64,000 bases of DNA from Enterobacter asburiae (GTDB lineage Bacteria; Pseudomonadota; Gammaproteobacteria; Enterobacterales; Enterobacteriaceae), in assembly GCA_011754535.1 (NCBI GenBank), contig JAAQVN010000002.1, positions 47,007 through 111,006 of the forward strand, given 5' to 3'. The position numbers and the translations under genes were made by a program. The notes under the pieces were generated by a model. The model saw only the letters and a program-made list of their open reading frames with translations, was not told the origin of the DNA and searched no databases. Within the stretch, counting starts at the first letter, position 1; each line of letters opens with the position of its first letter. Positions 56,479-64,000 of this stretch are shown in pieces.

Positions 56479-58992
56479 GTGAAAATTAATGCACTAACAT
56501 TAGGGGTAACCTTAGCTTTATCTTCACCGCTATCTGCAAGTGTGGCTAATATGAATACTTCACCTTGGTGGGAAGAATTCAGCTCTAATCCAGGTTTTGT
56601 CGAAGCCCTTCCTCACATTGGCTACAGCCTCGACGCACTACGGCAGGATACCGAAAAAGGATTACAGGAATCCGCAGACAGTCGTACAGCCTTGTTCTGG
56701 CTAAAACGTACGATGGATATGTATCCCCCTGAAACGCCCGATCACTATAATATGCCTGTCGCACACCATGAAACAAAAGACTGGCCAAACGGGCATTATG
56801 CAACGATGGGCCGAGGTATATTCTACTTTACCCGTACATTCGGTGAAACTGGTCAGACTATAACGATCAATACTGGTAATATCCCTAAAGGTGCAAACTG
56901 CTATGCAGCAACGGGACGGGATTTTAGCAATAAAGATGAAATGTATCTGAACCAACTCCCCCTCACACCTAACAGTGATAACTATTATACCTTCAAACAA
57001 TCAGGTATTTTGCTCTTAGGCTGTGGAGATCCTGATAAACAACAGAACGGACAGTTTGTTTCGCTTAAGGTCAGTGGAGGAGATAAAAGTAATCTGTTTA
57101 TTTTAGGTCAGAGCACTCAAAGTGATTGGCAGGCAGCCAAAACGACAGCCAGCCGTGCAGGTTTCGCATTTCTTTATGACGGACACGCCAATACCGTTGT
57201 TCCCAATGAAATGGCTCAGCGCACTAAAGAAATTATCGGGAAAGAGTTGGGGTCGAACCTTCGTATTATTGCACTCTACGAAAAGATAAACGGCATGGAT
57301 GGCTCCGACCCTCTATTCACCTCTTCCATGGGCTCTATGTTTGCAAACTATGATACTTGCTGCTATGCAGATTATCGTAATGGTTATGTGGGTATAGGAT
57401 TTAGCTCTGACAAGCTACATAATGACTGGGGCGTTTGGCACGAATTCGGACATCAGTATGAACCAACCCGTGAAGCCCTGAATCTATTTTCTGAGATACA
57501 AGTTAACCGTTATTCAATAGAAGCCTGCCAGCTGTTTAAGGGTCATGAAGTACCCCTTAATAAGTGCCACTCTGATATTACTACAGAAGATGGAAACTGG
57601 GATAAGAAGGCAGTTGAAAACTTCCTGGCATCAAATGTTGAGTATCAAGACTACAGCGCTATTAAAGATCTCTTCAAGCAACTTAGTTTCTTCTCTCGTC
57701 TGCGCTTCTCATATGGAGAGAACTTTTTCCCAAAAGTCAATCAGGCTCGCTTAAAAGCCATTAAGGCTGCGCCAGGGAACAGTCTGGCGGATAAGACTAA
57801 TTATCTTCTGGGGTCGAAAGAAAAGGTAATCGACTTTAGTGTAGTAGCCTATAGCCAAGCTGCGGGATATGATTTACGTCAATACTTCACAAAATGGGGA
57901 TTAAACTTTAGTGCTTCTGCAGGACGAAAAGTGGCAGAAATGGAGTTACCTCAACCAGGTGAAGAACAGGTGCTGCAGATTAGTTTGAGCCGAGATAAAA
58001 TCACGGCAGTTGCGACTTATAATACCAGCTTTGGATATAGCGTTACTGCAAGAAGTAATCAGGACGATGTGAGTTATCGCTGGAGGCGCATTGGTGGGGA
58101 CGCCCGTATTTACACTAAAACCCAAGAAGGAGCCACGGTGGAAGTGGTTATTCCTAAAAATGTTGAGGCCGTAAGTACGCGTTTTGAAGTGACAGCCGAA
58201 AATCGAACGGGGGAGGATAAAAAGATTGTTGAGGTTCAGGCACTTTCGCCTGAGGTAAAAATAACGGGGCCTACGGAAACCGCGGCTCACGAATCTGTTC
58301 GGCTTAAAGCACAGGCCAACTTTGACCAGGCCACCTATGACTGGACTCTGAAGCGCAACGGGCAGAACATTTCTGGTGGCATTGATGCCAGCGGCCAGAT
58401 TGCTAAAAACCTGCCTGGCGGTGATTACACTGCTGAGGTATCTGCCTGGAGTGATAAAGGCGGACGTAAAGCCTCGGCAGAATACAAAATTAAGGTAAAG
58501 GAACAGGCACAGAACAACGATCAGGCGTTTATTAATGCCCTGAGCCTGTCCATGCAGTCAACAGATAACGGCGACAGCGTTACCTTCAGTGGCAACGTGG
58601 CATCTTCATCTGCTGCAACCAGTACTCCTGGTTACGCGTGGACCCTGCCGGCAGGTGCCCAGGGGGGGAGTAACGGCCAGCCTCAGCAGAGTTTTACCGT
58701 GACCAAAAACAAACAGGTTCAGAACCTGAAGGTGAAAGTTAAGGTTACGGCAGGTAAAGAGATGCGTGAACTGGAGCGGGACATCACCGTACCAGCTAAA
58801 ACTGAAACCGGTCAGTACCCACTGTATAAGCCCGGTACAGACTATAAGGCAGGTGATGTGGTGAAAAACAAAAACGGAGATTTGTTCGAATGTAAACCAT
58901 GGCCATACACTGCATGGTGTGGCAGCTCGTCGGCCCTGCATTATGAACCAGGTATTGGACTGAACTGGAAGGATGCCTGGAATAGTAAATAA
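56479..58992 (+). CDS. Peptidase M60 (enhancin-like) metalloprotease with chitin-binding tail, 837 aa
   Basis: GTG start with a signal peptide (MKINALTLGVTLALSSPLSA). Residues about 30-510 are the M60 region: GQTITINTGNIPKGANCYAA in the N-terminal part, WHEFGHQYEP with zinc ligands His321 and His325 and catalytic Glu322, and Glu339 in NLFSEIQ as the third ligand. Family members (SslE, AcfD, viral enhancin) cut mucin-like glycoproteins. After about 510 come Ig-like domains (AVATYNTSFGYSVTARSNQD; ATYDWTLKRNG) and a C-terminal CBM5/12-like chitin-binding domain (YKAGDVVKNKNGDLFECKPW). The last 230 residues nearly equal those of the chitinase at 60954. Likely secreted; export route not evident beyond Sec. 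Confidence 0.9.
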   Translation: MKINALTLGVTLALSSPLSASVANMNTSPWWEEFSSNPGFVEALPHIGYSLDALRQDTEKGLQESADSRTALFWLKRTMDMYPPETPDHYNMPVAHHETKDWPNGHYATMGRGIFYFTRTFGETGQTITINTGNIPKGANCYAATGRDFSNKDEMYLNQLPLTPNSDNYYTFKQSGILLLGCGDPDKQQNGQFVSLKVSGGDKSNLFILGQSTQSDWQAAKTTASRAGFAFLYDGHANTVVPNEMAQRTKEIIGKELGSNLRIIALYEKINGMDGSDPLFTSSMGSMFANYDTCCYADYRNGYVGIGFSSDKLHNDWGVWHEFGHQYEPTREALNLFSEIQVNRYSIEACQLFKGHEVPLNKCHSDITTEDGNWDKKAVENFLASNVEYQDYSAIKDLFKQLSFFSRLRFSYGENFFPKVNQARLKAIKAAPGNSLADKTNYLLGSKEKVIDFSVVAYSQAAGYDLRQYFTKWGLNFSASAGRKVAEMELPQPGEEQVLQISLSRDKITAVATYNTSFGYSVTARSNQDDVSYRWRRIGGDARIYTKTQEGATVEVVIPKNVEAVSTRFEVTAENRTGEDKKIVEVQALSPEVKITGPTETAAHESVRLKAQANFDQATYDWTLKRNGQNISGGIDASGQIAKNLPGGDYTAEVSAWSDKGGRKASAEYKIKVKEQAQNNDQAFINALSLSMQSTDNGDSVTFSGNVASSSAATSTPGYAWTLPAGAQGGSNGQPQQSFTVTKNKQVQNLKVKVKVTAGKEMRELERDITVPAKTETGQYPLYKPGTDYKAGDVVKNKNGDLFECKPWPYTAWCGSSSALHYEPGIGLNWKDAWNSK

Positions 58993-59036
58993 GGGTCAGT
59001 AATGCATCAATCCTCATGAAAATGATGGATTAATAC
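58315..59036 (+). repeat. Direct repeat, copy 1 (tail of M60 gene)
   Basis: Matches 63279-64000 at a constant offset of 4964 bp. The first 185 bp contain scattered differences; from about 58500 the copies look identical through the stop codon and into the 3' flank. Confidence 0.92.
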
Positions 59037-59039
59037 GAG

Positions 59040-59072
59040 CGAACTCTGTCTAAACGGCAGAGTTCGTTTTTT
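59040..59072 (+). terminator. Intrinsic terminator after the M60 gene
   Basis: CGAACTCTG (59040-59048) pairs with CAGAGTTCG (59058-59066) and is followed by T6. Same structure as at 20382. Confidence 0.88.
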
Positions 59073-59227
59073 CTTGTCGATGAGAATACCAGTTACGTCA
59101 ACCTATCTTACCTTTAATGTAGGCCACCGAGCTGTAAATGCCTAGACTGGCCCCATAGATTACCAGACACTTTGCCTCTCTTAAAAGTCTTGGAGCTATG
59201 TTTAACACCAGTCCGAATAATAAGATG

Positions 59228-59593
59228 GTTGAGGTATTATCAGGACCTGAGCGGCGTCGGCGTCGTACTCCGCAGGAAAAAATTGCCATTTTTCAGCAGA
59301 CCATGGAGCCGGGCATGACCGTGTCCCACGTTGCTCGTTTGCATGGCATTAATGCCAACCAGATCTTCAAATGGCGAAAACAGTATGAAGAGGGATCGCT
59401 GACTGCTGTTACTGCCGGTGAAGATGTCGTCCCGGCCTCCGAACTGGCTGCCGCCAATAAGCAAATCCGCGAACTCCTGCGACTTCTGGGTAAAAAGACG
59501 ATGGAAGCAGAAATACTTAAAGAGGCCGTGAAGTTCGGCCGGGCAAAAAAATGGATTGCGCATGCGCCCTTGTTGCCTGGGGACGACGACTAA
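59228..59593 (+). CDS. IS2-like OrfA (InsC-like)
   Basis: The frame opens at ATG 59198, and similarity to IS2 OrfA starts near [20 protein letters not shown], so the ATG at about 59225-59228 is likely the used start. The helix-turn-helix ([20 protein letters not shown]) and a leucine-zipper part ([20 protein letters not shown]) are intact. In IS2 this protein binds the ends and represses transposition; the full transposase is made by frameshifting into orfB. Confidence 0.8.
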   Translation, partial: VEVLSGPERRRRRTPQEKIAIFQQTMEPGMTVSHVARLHGINANQIFKWRKQYEEGSLTAVTAGEDVVPASELAAANKQIRELLRLLGKKTMEAEILKEAVKFGRAKKWIAHAPLLPGDDD

Positions 59594-60424
59594 CCGACGT
59601 CTGCCGGAGTATCGGTGTATCGCGTGCGCAACTGAGTATCAGGGTTCACCGCCCGTCTGACTGGCAGGAGTGCAGGCGGTAATCCCGTTTTGACGACAGC
59701 GCTGTGTTATCCCGAATAAGCACGGCGCTGGCTGATTTACCGACGTATGGTCATCGCCGTTTGTGGGTGTTGCTGCGACGGGAGTCAGGAGGGTCTGCCG
59801 GTGGTTAACGCAAAGCGGGTATACCGTATTATGCGAGCCCACCACCTGCTTCTTGAACGTAAACCTGCTGATCATCAGCGGAAGCGGGCACATAAAGGGC
59901 GGGTGGCGGTAGCTGAGAGCAACCGGCGCTGGTGCTCAGATGGCTTCGAGTTCCGCTGTGACAATGCCGAAAAGCTGCGGGTGACCTTCGCGCAGGACTG
60001 CTGTGACAGAGAGATAATCGACTGGGCAGCCAGTACCGGAGGCTATGACAAAGAAACGGTGCAGGATGTCATGTTGGGCGCGATAGAAAAACGCTTTGGA
60101 AGGGAGTTGCCCACAGAGTCTCTGGAATGGCTGACGGATAACGCTTCGGCGTACAGGGCGCATGAAACGCGGGCGTTCGCCCGGATGTTGGGACTGGAGC
60201 CGTGCACAACAGCAGTCCGTAGCCCGGAAAGCAACGGCATAGCAGAAAGCTTCGTGAAAACGATAAAGCGGAACTACATCAGCATCATGCCGAAACCGGA
60301 CAGCCAGGCAGCGGCGATGAACCTGGCGGTGGCGTTCAGTCATTACAACGAACATCATCCGCACAGTGCGCTGGGATATCGCTCACCACAGGAATATAGA
60401 CACAGGAAGTTATCGCAACCGTAA
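59593..60424 (+). pseudogene. IS2-like OrfB, inactivated
   Basis: Sequence runs VCRSIGVSRAQL, a TAA stop, [14 protein letters not shown], a frameshift, then [20 protein letters not shown] to [13 protein letters not shown]. The DDE core is recognisable but cannot be joined to OrfA. Confidence 0.85.
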
Positions 60425-60461
60425 GAGAGGAAAAGTGTCTGGATATATAGGGTCAAATCCA

Positions 60462-60953
60462 AAACCAGAAATTGGGAAATGAAGGATGCATATTCTGTCA
60501 GAACATTTAAAGGTACTTGCTACTGCATCAACCCGAGAGGGCTACTTGTTCTTCTAAAAAAAACCGCTCACGGGATCAAAATGAGCGGATTAAAATGTAG
60601 ACAACTTTTTAGAAGACTATTTTTATCAAAGCACGGATTTAGGAAGTTTATGAAACTAACAGTAGAGTAATGTCGCGATAACGCTATATCTCTGCCGTTA
60701 AATTCACTTTGCCATATCCTGTGATGTAAAGACATTAGTTTTATCTCATAATGATTGAGATAGTTCTTGTATGTAATTAACGGCACTATTCAATGAGTTA
60801 GGTGCAGCCCTCCATAATTCACAATAAGCCCCCTCCCCTCTCTTTGTTCTAATAAAAGGAAAGACATTTCTGCACATCTTTTGAACAAAAACTTAAAGTG
60901 CATCGGAAACATTTTGTTTATCTTTTTCACTGAATAACATTGGAGGTTATCTC
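60462..60953. other. AT-rich leader of the chitinase gene
   Basis: No supported protein gene. It contains a minus-strand terminator-like hairpin (60556-60588) and ends in the chitinase ribosome site GGAGGT, seven bases before the GTG. Confidence 0.45.
60556..60588 (-). terminator. Terminator-like hairpin on the minus strand
   Basis: CCGCTCA (60564-60570) pairs with TGAGCGG (60582-60588). On the minus strand the stem is followed by eight T. No minus-strand gene ends here, so it might close a short antisense or regulatory RNA. Confidence 0.5.
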
Positions 60954-63900
60954 GTGAAAAAATTATCTATTATTGCCCTTGCAACTCTGTCTGCAATTTA
61001 TGGTACTCATGCGTTTGCGGTAGAAGTTACCCCAAATGAAAGTGGTAAAGTGGTTGCAGAGCAGCGTGGTTCTGCAGGAGAGGTAAGCCGCCACCGCGGC
61101 GATCGTCTAAAAACTAAGCTTCAGTGGAAATCCTGGAGCAACGATATGGAAGGGTTACATCCACACAGCCCGAAAAATTATCGTGTTTATAAAGTTGATT
61201 ACACTAATCCTGGTGATATTTATCCTTCGTCTGGCAACAGCGATAGCCTGATTCTTAAAGATAGTGAAAACGGCTTTGCAGGAAATCTCGAAAAAAATGT
61301 GCCATTTCAGCATAACAGCAATAAAATCGTCGGTATGTACTATGATGAGTGGGCATACTGGGAGCGCTCTTTCACTGCTGATTTAGTACCTGCCAATAAC
61401 CTGACTCATATTTTCTGGAGTTTCCTGGGCCTATGCGATTTTAACTCTACTCGCCCAGGTAACGTCACACTGCCGGTCACTGAAAATACTGGGCTGGTTG
61501 CTGAGGGCAACGAGCGTGGTCAGAAAATTCTTAAGGCAATGTGTGGTCAGGGCGACTTCCCAACAGAAAATGGCTCAACGGCCTGGCAGGGCAAAGATAC
61601 ACCGGCCAAACAGCAGGGTGATTTTAATGTCACTCGCTATGATCCGCAGGCATCCTACTACGGTCTGCAAGCGCTGGAAAAAATGAAGAAAGCGAATCCT
61701 AAGCTAAACGTGATGGTCTCTATCGGCGGTTGGTCGATGAGTTCGCCATTCCATGCGATGGTTGAAACCCAGGAAGGACGAACTATCTTTGTTAATTCCG
61801 TGATGGATTTTCTTAAAGAAAATCCATTTGTTGACGGTATAGACCTTGACTGGGAATTTGTCGGCTCCACTGGGCCGTCCGCGATCGGTGACCTGGCAAC
61901 AGATGGTTATCAACAAGAACGCAGTCGCTACACCAAACTGGTGAAACAACTGCGCCAAGCGATGGACGCTAAGTACTCCGGTTCACAACGTAAGCAGTTA
62001 AGTGCGGCAGTCAGTGCTTCTCCTGCAAAACTTGCAGCGATTGATTTTAATAGTCTGAAAGATGACTTCGACTTTATTAACATCATGACCTATGACATGT
62101 ATGGCGCCTTTGCCCGCAACCCAGGACATCAGGCTGCTGTATATGCCAAACCTATCGCCGGTACCTATTATCAACCGGGAAGCCAGAACAAAGTCAAAGA
62201 TGAAGCGGGAAACATTATCATCGATGGCCAGGGGAACTCCATGACAGGTGAGCAAGCCCAACGAGGCTTCAGTACCGAAGGTGCAGTTAAAGCTATTCTC
62301 GATAACAACCCTGATTTCCCGTCAGAAAAATTGGTCGTTGGGGCGGCAGCTTACAGTCGTGGATGGCACAGCGTTAGCGTTAAGCCAGAACATGACAAAC
62401 TCTTCTGGCACGGTATTGCCAACGGTGAAGCTGTCAGCCGTAAAGGACTTGGCAGCAACGGTAGCTATGAGCACGGTGTAACCGATTATCGTGAACTTTA
62501 CGACACATTTATTAGTAAGAAGGTGGACACTTACTACGATAAGCAGGCTGAAGCGGCTTATATCTGGAAACCAATCAGCAGCGTGAACGGAAATCCAACT
62601 GCACAAGTTGAAACCTTCGACTCTCAGCGTTCTGTCATTGCAAAAGGTGACCTGGTTAAGAAGTACAAGCTGGGCGGTCTATTCGCATGGGCAGCATCCA
62701 ATGATAATGGACTGATCCTGAACAGTATGAACGCGGCGGTTTGTAATAAACGCAGTAGTGGTGATTACTACAACTTTACTGAGCACTACAATGGTGTTGT
62801 CGACACCAAAGTACTGCAATCTCAGAATGATGTTCCGGTAAAAGTGGATGAAATCCTCTCTGGGGCACAGAATTATAATTTTGACGGTAAAGCATATTGC
62901 TCGGATGATATCGAAATCGACGCACCGGCCGTTACGCTCGACAGAACCAGCCTTAGCGTGGTTGCCACAACTAACACTGGCTTTGGTTATAAGGTGTCCG
63001 CTAACAGCAGTCAGGACGATGTTACATGGAAGTGGGAACTGGCTGAGGGCGATAAAAATATTTACCTGAAGTCTTACGACAAATCCACTGCAGAAATTGT
63101 AGTTCCCAAGCAAAATGAGAGCCACATTTCTGATATGTATGCAAAATTCAAAGTCTCTGCTACCAAGAATGGCAAAACGGGACATTCTTATGTGACCATT
63201 AACGTTGTTAAGCCCGCAGTGTCTATTACTGGCGATTCTCACATGTCTCCGGCTAACCCGGTAAAACTGACGGCCAGAGCCAACTTTGACCAGGCCACCT
63301 ATGACTGGACTCTGAAGCGCAACGGGGAGAACGTTTCTGGTGGCATTGATGCCAGCGGCCAGATTGCTAAAAACCTGCCTGGCGGTGATTACACTGCTGA
63401 GGTGTTTGCAAGAAGTGATAAAGGCGGGCGTAAAGCCTCCGCAGAATACACCATTAAGGTAGAGGAACAGGCACAGAACAACGATCAGGCGTTTATTAAT
63501 GCCCTGAGCCTGTCCATGCAGTCAACAGATAACGGCGACAGCGTTACCTTCAGTGGCAACGTGGCATCTTCATCTGCTGCAACCAGTACTCCTGGTTACG
63601 CGTGGACCCTGCCGGCAGGTGCCCAGGGGGGGAGTAACGGCCAGCCTCAGCAGAGTTTTACCGTGACCAAAAACAAACAGGTTCAGAACCTGAAGGTGAA
63701 AGTTAAGGTTACGGCAGGTAAAGAGATGCGTGAACTGGAGCGGGACATCACCGTACCAGCTAAAACTGAAACCGGTCAGTACCCACTGTATAAGCCCGGT
63801 ACAGACTATAAGGCAGGTGATGTGGTGAAAAACAAAAACGGAGATTTGTTCGAATGTAAACCATGGCCATACACTGCATGGTGTGGCAGCTCGTCGGCCC

Positions 63901-63956
63901 TGCATTATGAACCAGGTATTGGACTGAACTGGAAGGATGCCTGGAATAGTAAATAA
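60954..63956 (+). CDS. GH18 chitinase with Ig-like domains and chitin-binding tail, 1000 aa
   Basis: GTG start after GGAGGT; signal peptide MKKLSIIALATLSAIYGTHA. Residues about 120-600 form a GH18 barrel: VGMYYDEWAYWERSFTADLV, LNVMVSIGGWSMSSPFHAM, the catalytic DGIDLDWE (294-301, proton donor Glu301), INIMTYDMYGAF and VVGAAAYSRGW. It would cleave chitin outside the cell. Residues about 655-770 resemble the Ig-like domain of the M60 protease (TTNTGFGYKVSANSSQDDVT). The last 230 residues, ending in the CBM5/12-like domain, nearly equal that protein's tail. The barrel resembles chitinases of insect-associated enterobacteria; that comparison is from memory. All catalytic residues are present. Confidence 0.93.
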   Translation: MKKLSIIALATLSAIYGTHAFAVEVTPNESGKVVAEQRGSAGEVSRHRGDRLKTKLQWKSWSNDMEGLHPHSPKNYRVYKVDYTNPGDIYPSSGNSDSLILKDSENGFAGNLEKNVPFQHNSNKIVGMYYDEWAYWERSFTADLVPANNLTHIFWSFLGLCDFNSTRPGNVTLPVTENTGLVAEGNERGQKILKAMCGQGDFPTENGSTAWQGKDTPAKQQGDFNVTRYDPQASYYGLQALEKMKKANPKLNVMVSIGGWSMSSPFHAMVETQEGRTIFVNSVMDFLKENPFVDGIDLDWEFVGSTGPSAIGDLATDGYQQERSRYTKLVKQLRQAMDAKYSGSQRKQLSAAVSASPAKLAAIDFNSLKDDFDFINIMTYDMYGAFARNPGHQAAVYAKPIAGTYYQPGSQNKVKDEAGNIIIDGQGNSMTGEQAQRGFSTEGAVKAILDNNPDFPSEKLVVGAAAYSRGWHSVSVKPEHDKLFWHGIANGEAVSRKGLGSNGSYEHGVTDYRELYDTFISKKVDTYYDKQAEAAYIWKPISSVNGNPTAQVETFDSQRSVIAKGDLVKKYKLGGLFAWAASNDNGLILNSMNAAVCNKRSSGDYYNFTEHYNGVVDTKVLQSQNDVPVKVDEILSGAQNYNFDGKAYCSDDIEIDAPAVTLDRTSLSVVATTNTGFGYKVSANSSQDDVTWKWELAEGDKNIYLKSYDKSTAEIVVPKQNESHISDMYAKFKVSATKNGKTGHSYVTINVVKPAVSITGDSHMSPANPVKLTARANFDQATYDWTLKRNGENVSGGIDASGQIAKNLPGGDYTAEVFARSDKGGRKASAEYTIKVEEQAQNNDQAFINALSLSMQSTDNGDSVTFSGNVASSSAATSTPGYAWTLPAGAQGGSNGQPQQSFTVTKNKQVQNLKVKVKVTAGKEMRELERDITVPAKTETGQYPLYKPGTDYKAGDVVKNKNGDLFECKPWPYTAWCGSSSALHYEPGIGLNWKDAWNSK

Positions 63957-64000
63957 GGGTCAGTAATGCATCAATCCTCATGAAAATGATGGATTAATAC
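63279..64000 (+). repeat. Direct repeat, copy 2 (tail of chitinase gene)
   Basis: Same sequence as 58315-59036, running off the right edge of the window. Differences are limited to the first 185 bp or so. The terminator seen after copy 1 should lie just outside. Confidence 0.92.

Larger units (their letters stand above)
59143..60461 (+). mobile_element. IS2-like element (IS3 family), orfB broken
   Basis: The ends TAGACTGGCCCCATAGATTA and, inverted, TGGATTTGACCCTATATATC resemble the IS2 ends. Total length 1319 bp is close to IS2. OrfA is intact. OrfB has an in-frame TAA (RR-stop-SRF, about 59680) and a frameshift before [10 protein letters not shown], though its catalytic part ([37 protein letters not shown]) is preserved. 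Confidence 0.88.

Noticed and set aside
59639..59893. Minus-strand frame in the IS2-like element
   Set aside because: Antisense to a recognisable orfB remnant.
60479..60670. 63-codon plus-strand frame before the chitinase
   Set aside because: It spans the minus-strand terminator hairpin and has lysine/arginine-rich, non-family composition.
62679..63242. 187-codon minus-strand frame in the chitinase gene
   Set aside because: Antisense to an intact gene with clear domain structure.

Overview
The window looks like part of a large, heavily rearranged plasmid of an enterobacterium (Enterobacterales). The evidence is a RepE/RepFIB-like Rep_3 initiator flanked by iterons, a vapBC toxin-antitoxin pair, two Rpn nuclease genes, a Bor/Iss-type lipoprotein, an EsaR-like LuxR protein, and at least ten kinds of insertion-sequence material. 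I cannot name the species. No tRNA, rRNA, conjugation or partition genes were seen.

Layout. 0-5 kb: an Rpn nuclease open at the left edge, the iteron origin and initiator, a truncated integrase, small plasmid genes and vapBC. 5-10 kb: a graveyard of relics (ArdC-like, HlyD-like, chitin-binding tail), then a DDE transposase overlapping a broken resolvase. 10-15 kb: an intact ABC importer operon, an iteron-like repeat field, a second Rpn gene and decayed neighbours. 15-20.5 kb: a LacI-type regulator and many relics. 20.6-23.6 kb: an AT-rich block encoding a LuxR-type regulator, a GNAT acyltransferase and a PLP decarboxylase. 23.7-36 kb: IS remnants around an integrase, a YafO-type toxin pair, a dead DsbA-like gene, the Kup potassium transporter and a VirK-like gene. 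36-44.6 kb: four secreted proteins, two of which share an identical C-terminal half lying in an 0.8-kb inverted repeat. 45-47.4 kb: the Bor-like lipoprotein and an intact IS481-type element. 48-54.8 kb: a giant inverse autotransporter (intimin/invasin class) with almost six identical 588-bp repeats. 55-64 kb: a small secreted protein, an M60 (enhancin-like) metalloprotease, an IS2-like element and a GH18 chitinase. The protease and chitinase end in the same chitin-binding tail.

How the genes may work together (inference). The protease and chitinase, both exported and both with a chitin-binding tail, would suit attack on a chitin- and mucin-containing barrier such as the insect peritrophic matrix. 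The autotransporter could provide attachment. The variable-head/constant-tail secreted proteins at 37-44.6 kb are the least explained part of the window and the best candidate for something undescribed. The LuxR/GNAT/decarboxylase block may make a small amine-derived metabolite under cell-density control.

Repeated tails, inverted duplications and scattered vapB, IS66, ISNCY and chitin-binding-tail relics show that recombination between homologous segments has repeatedly remodelled this replicon.
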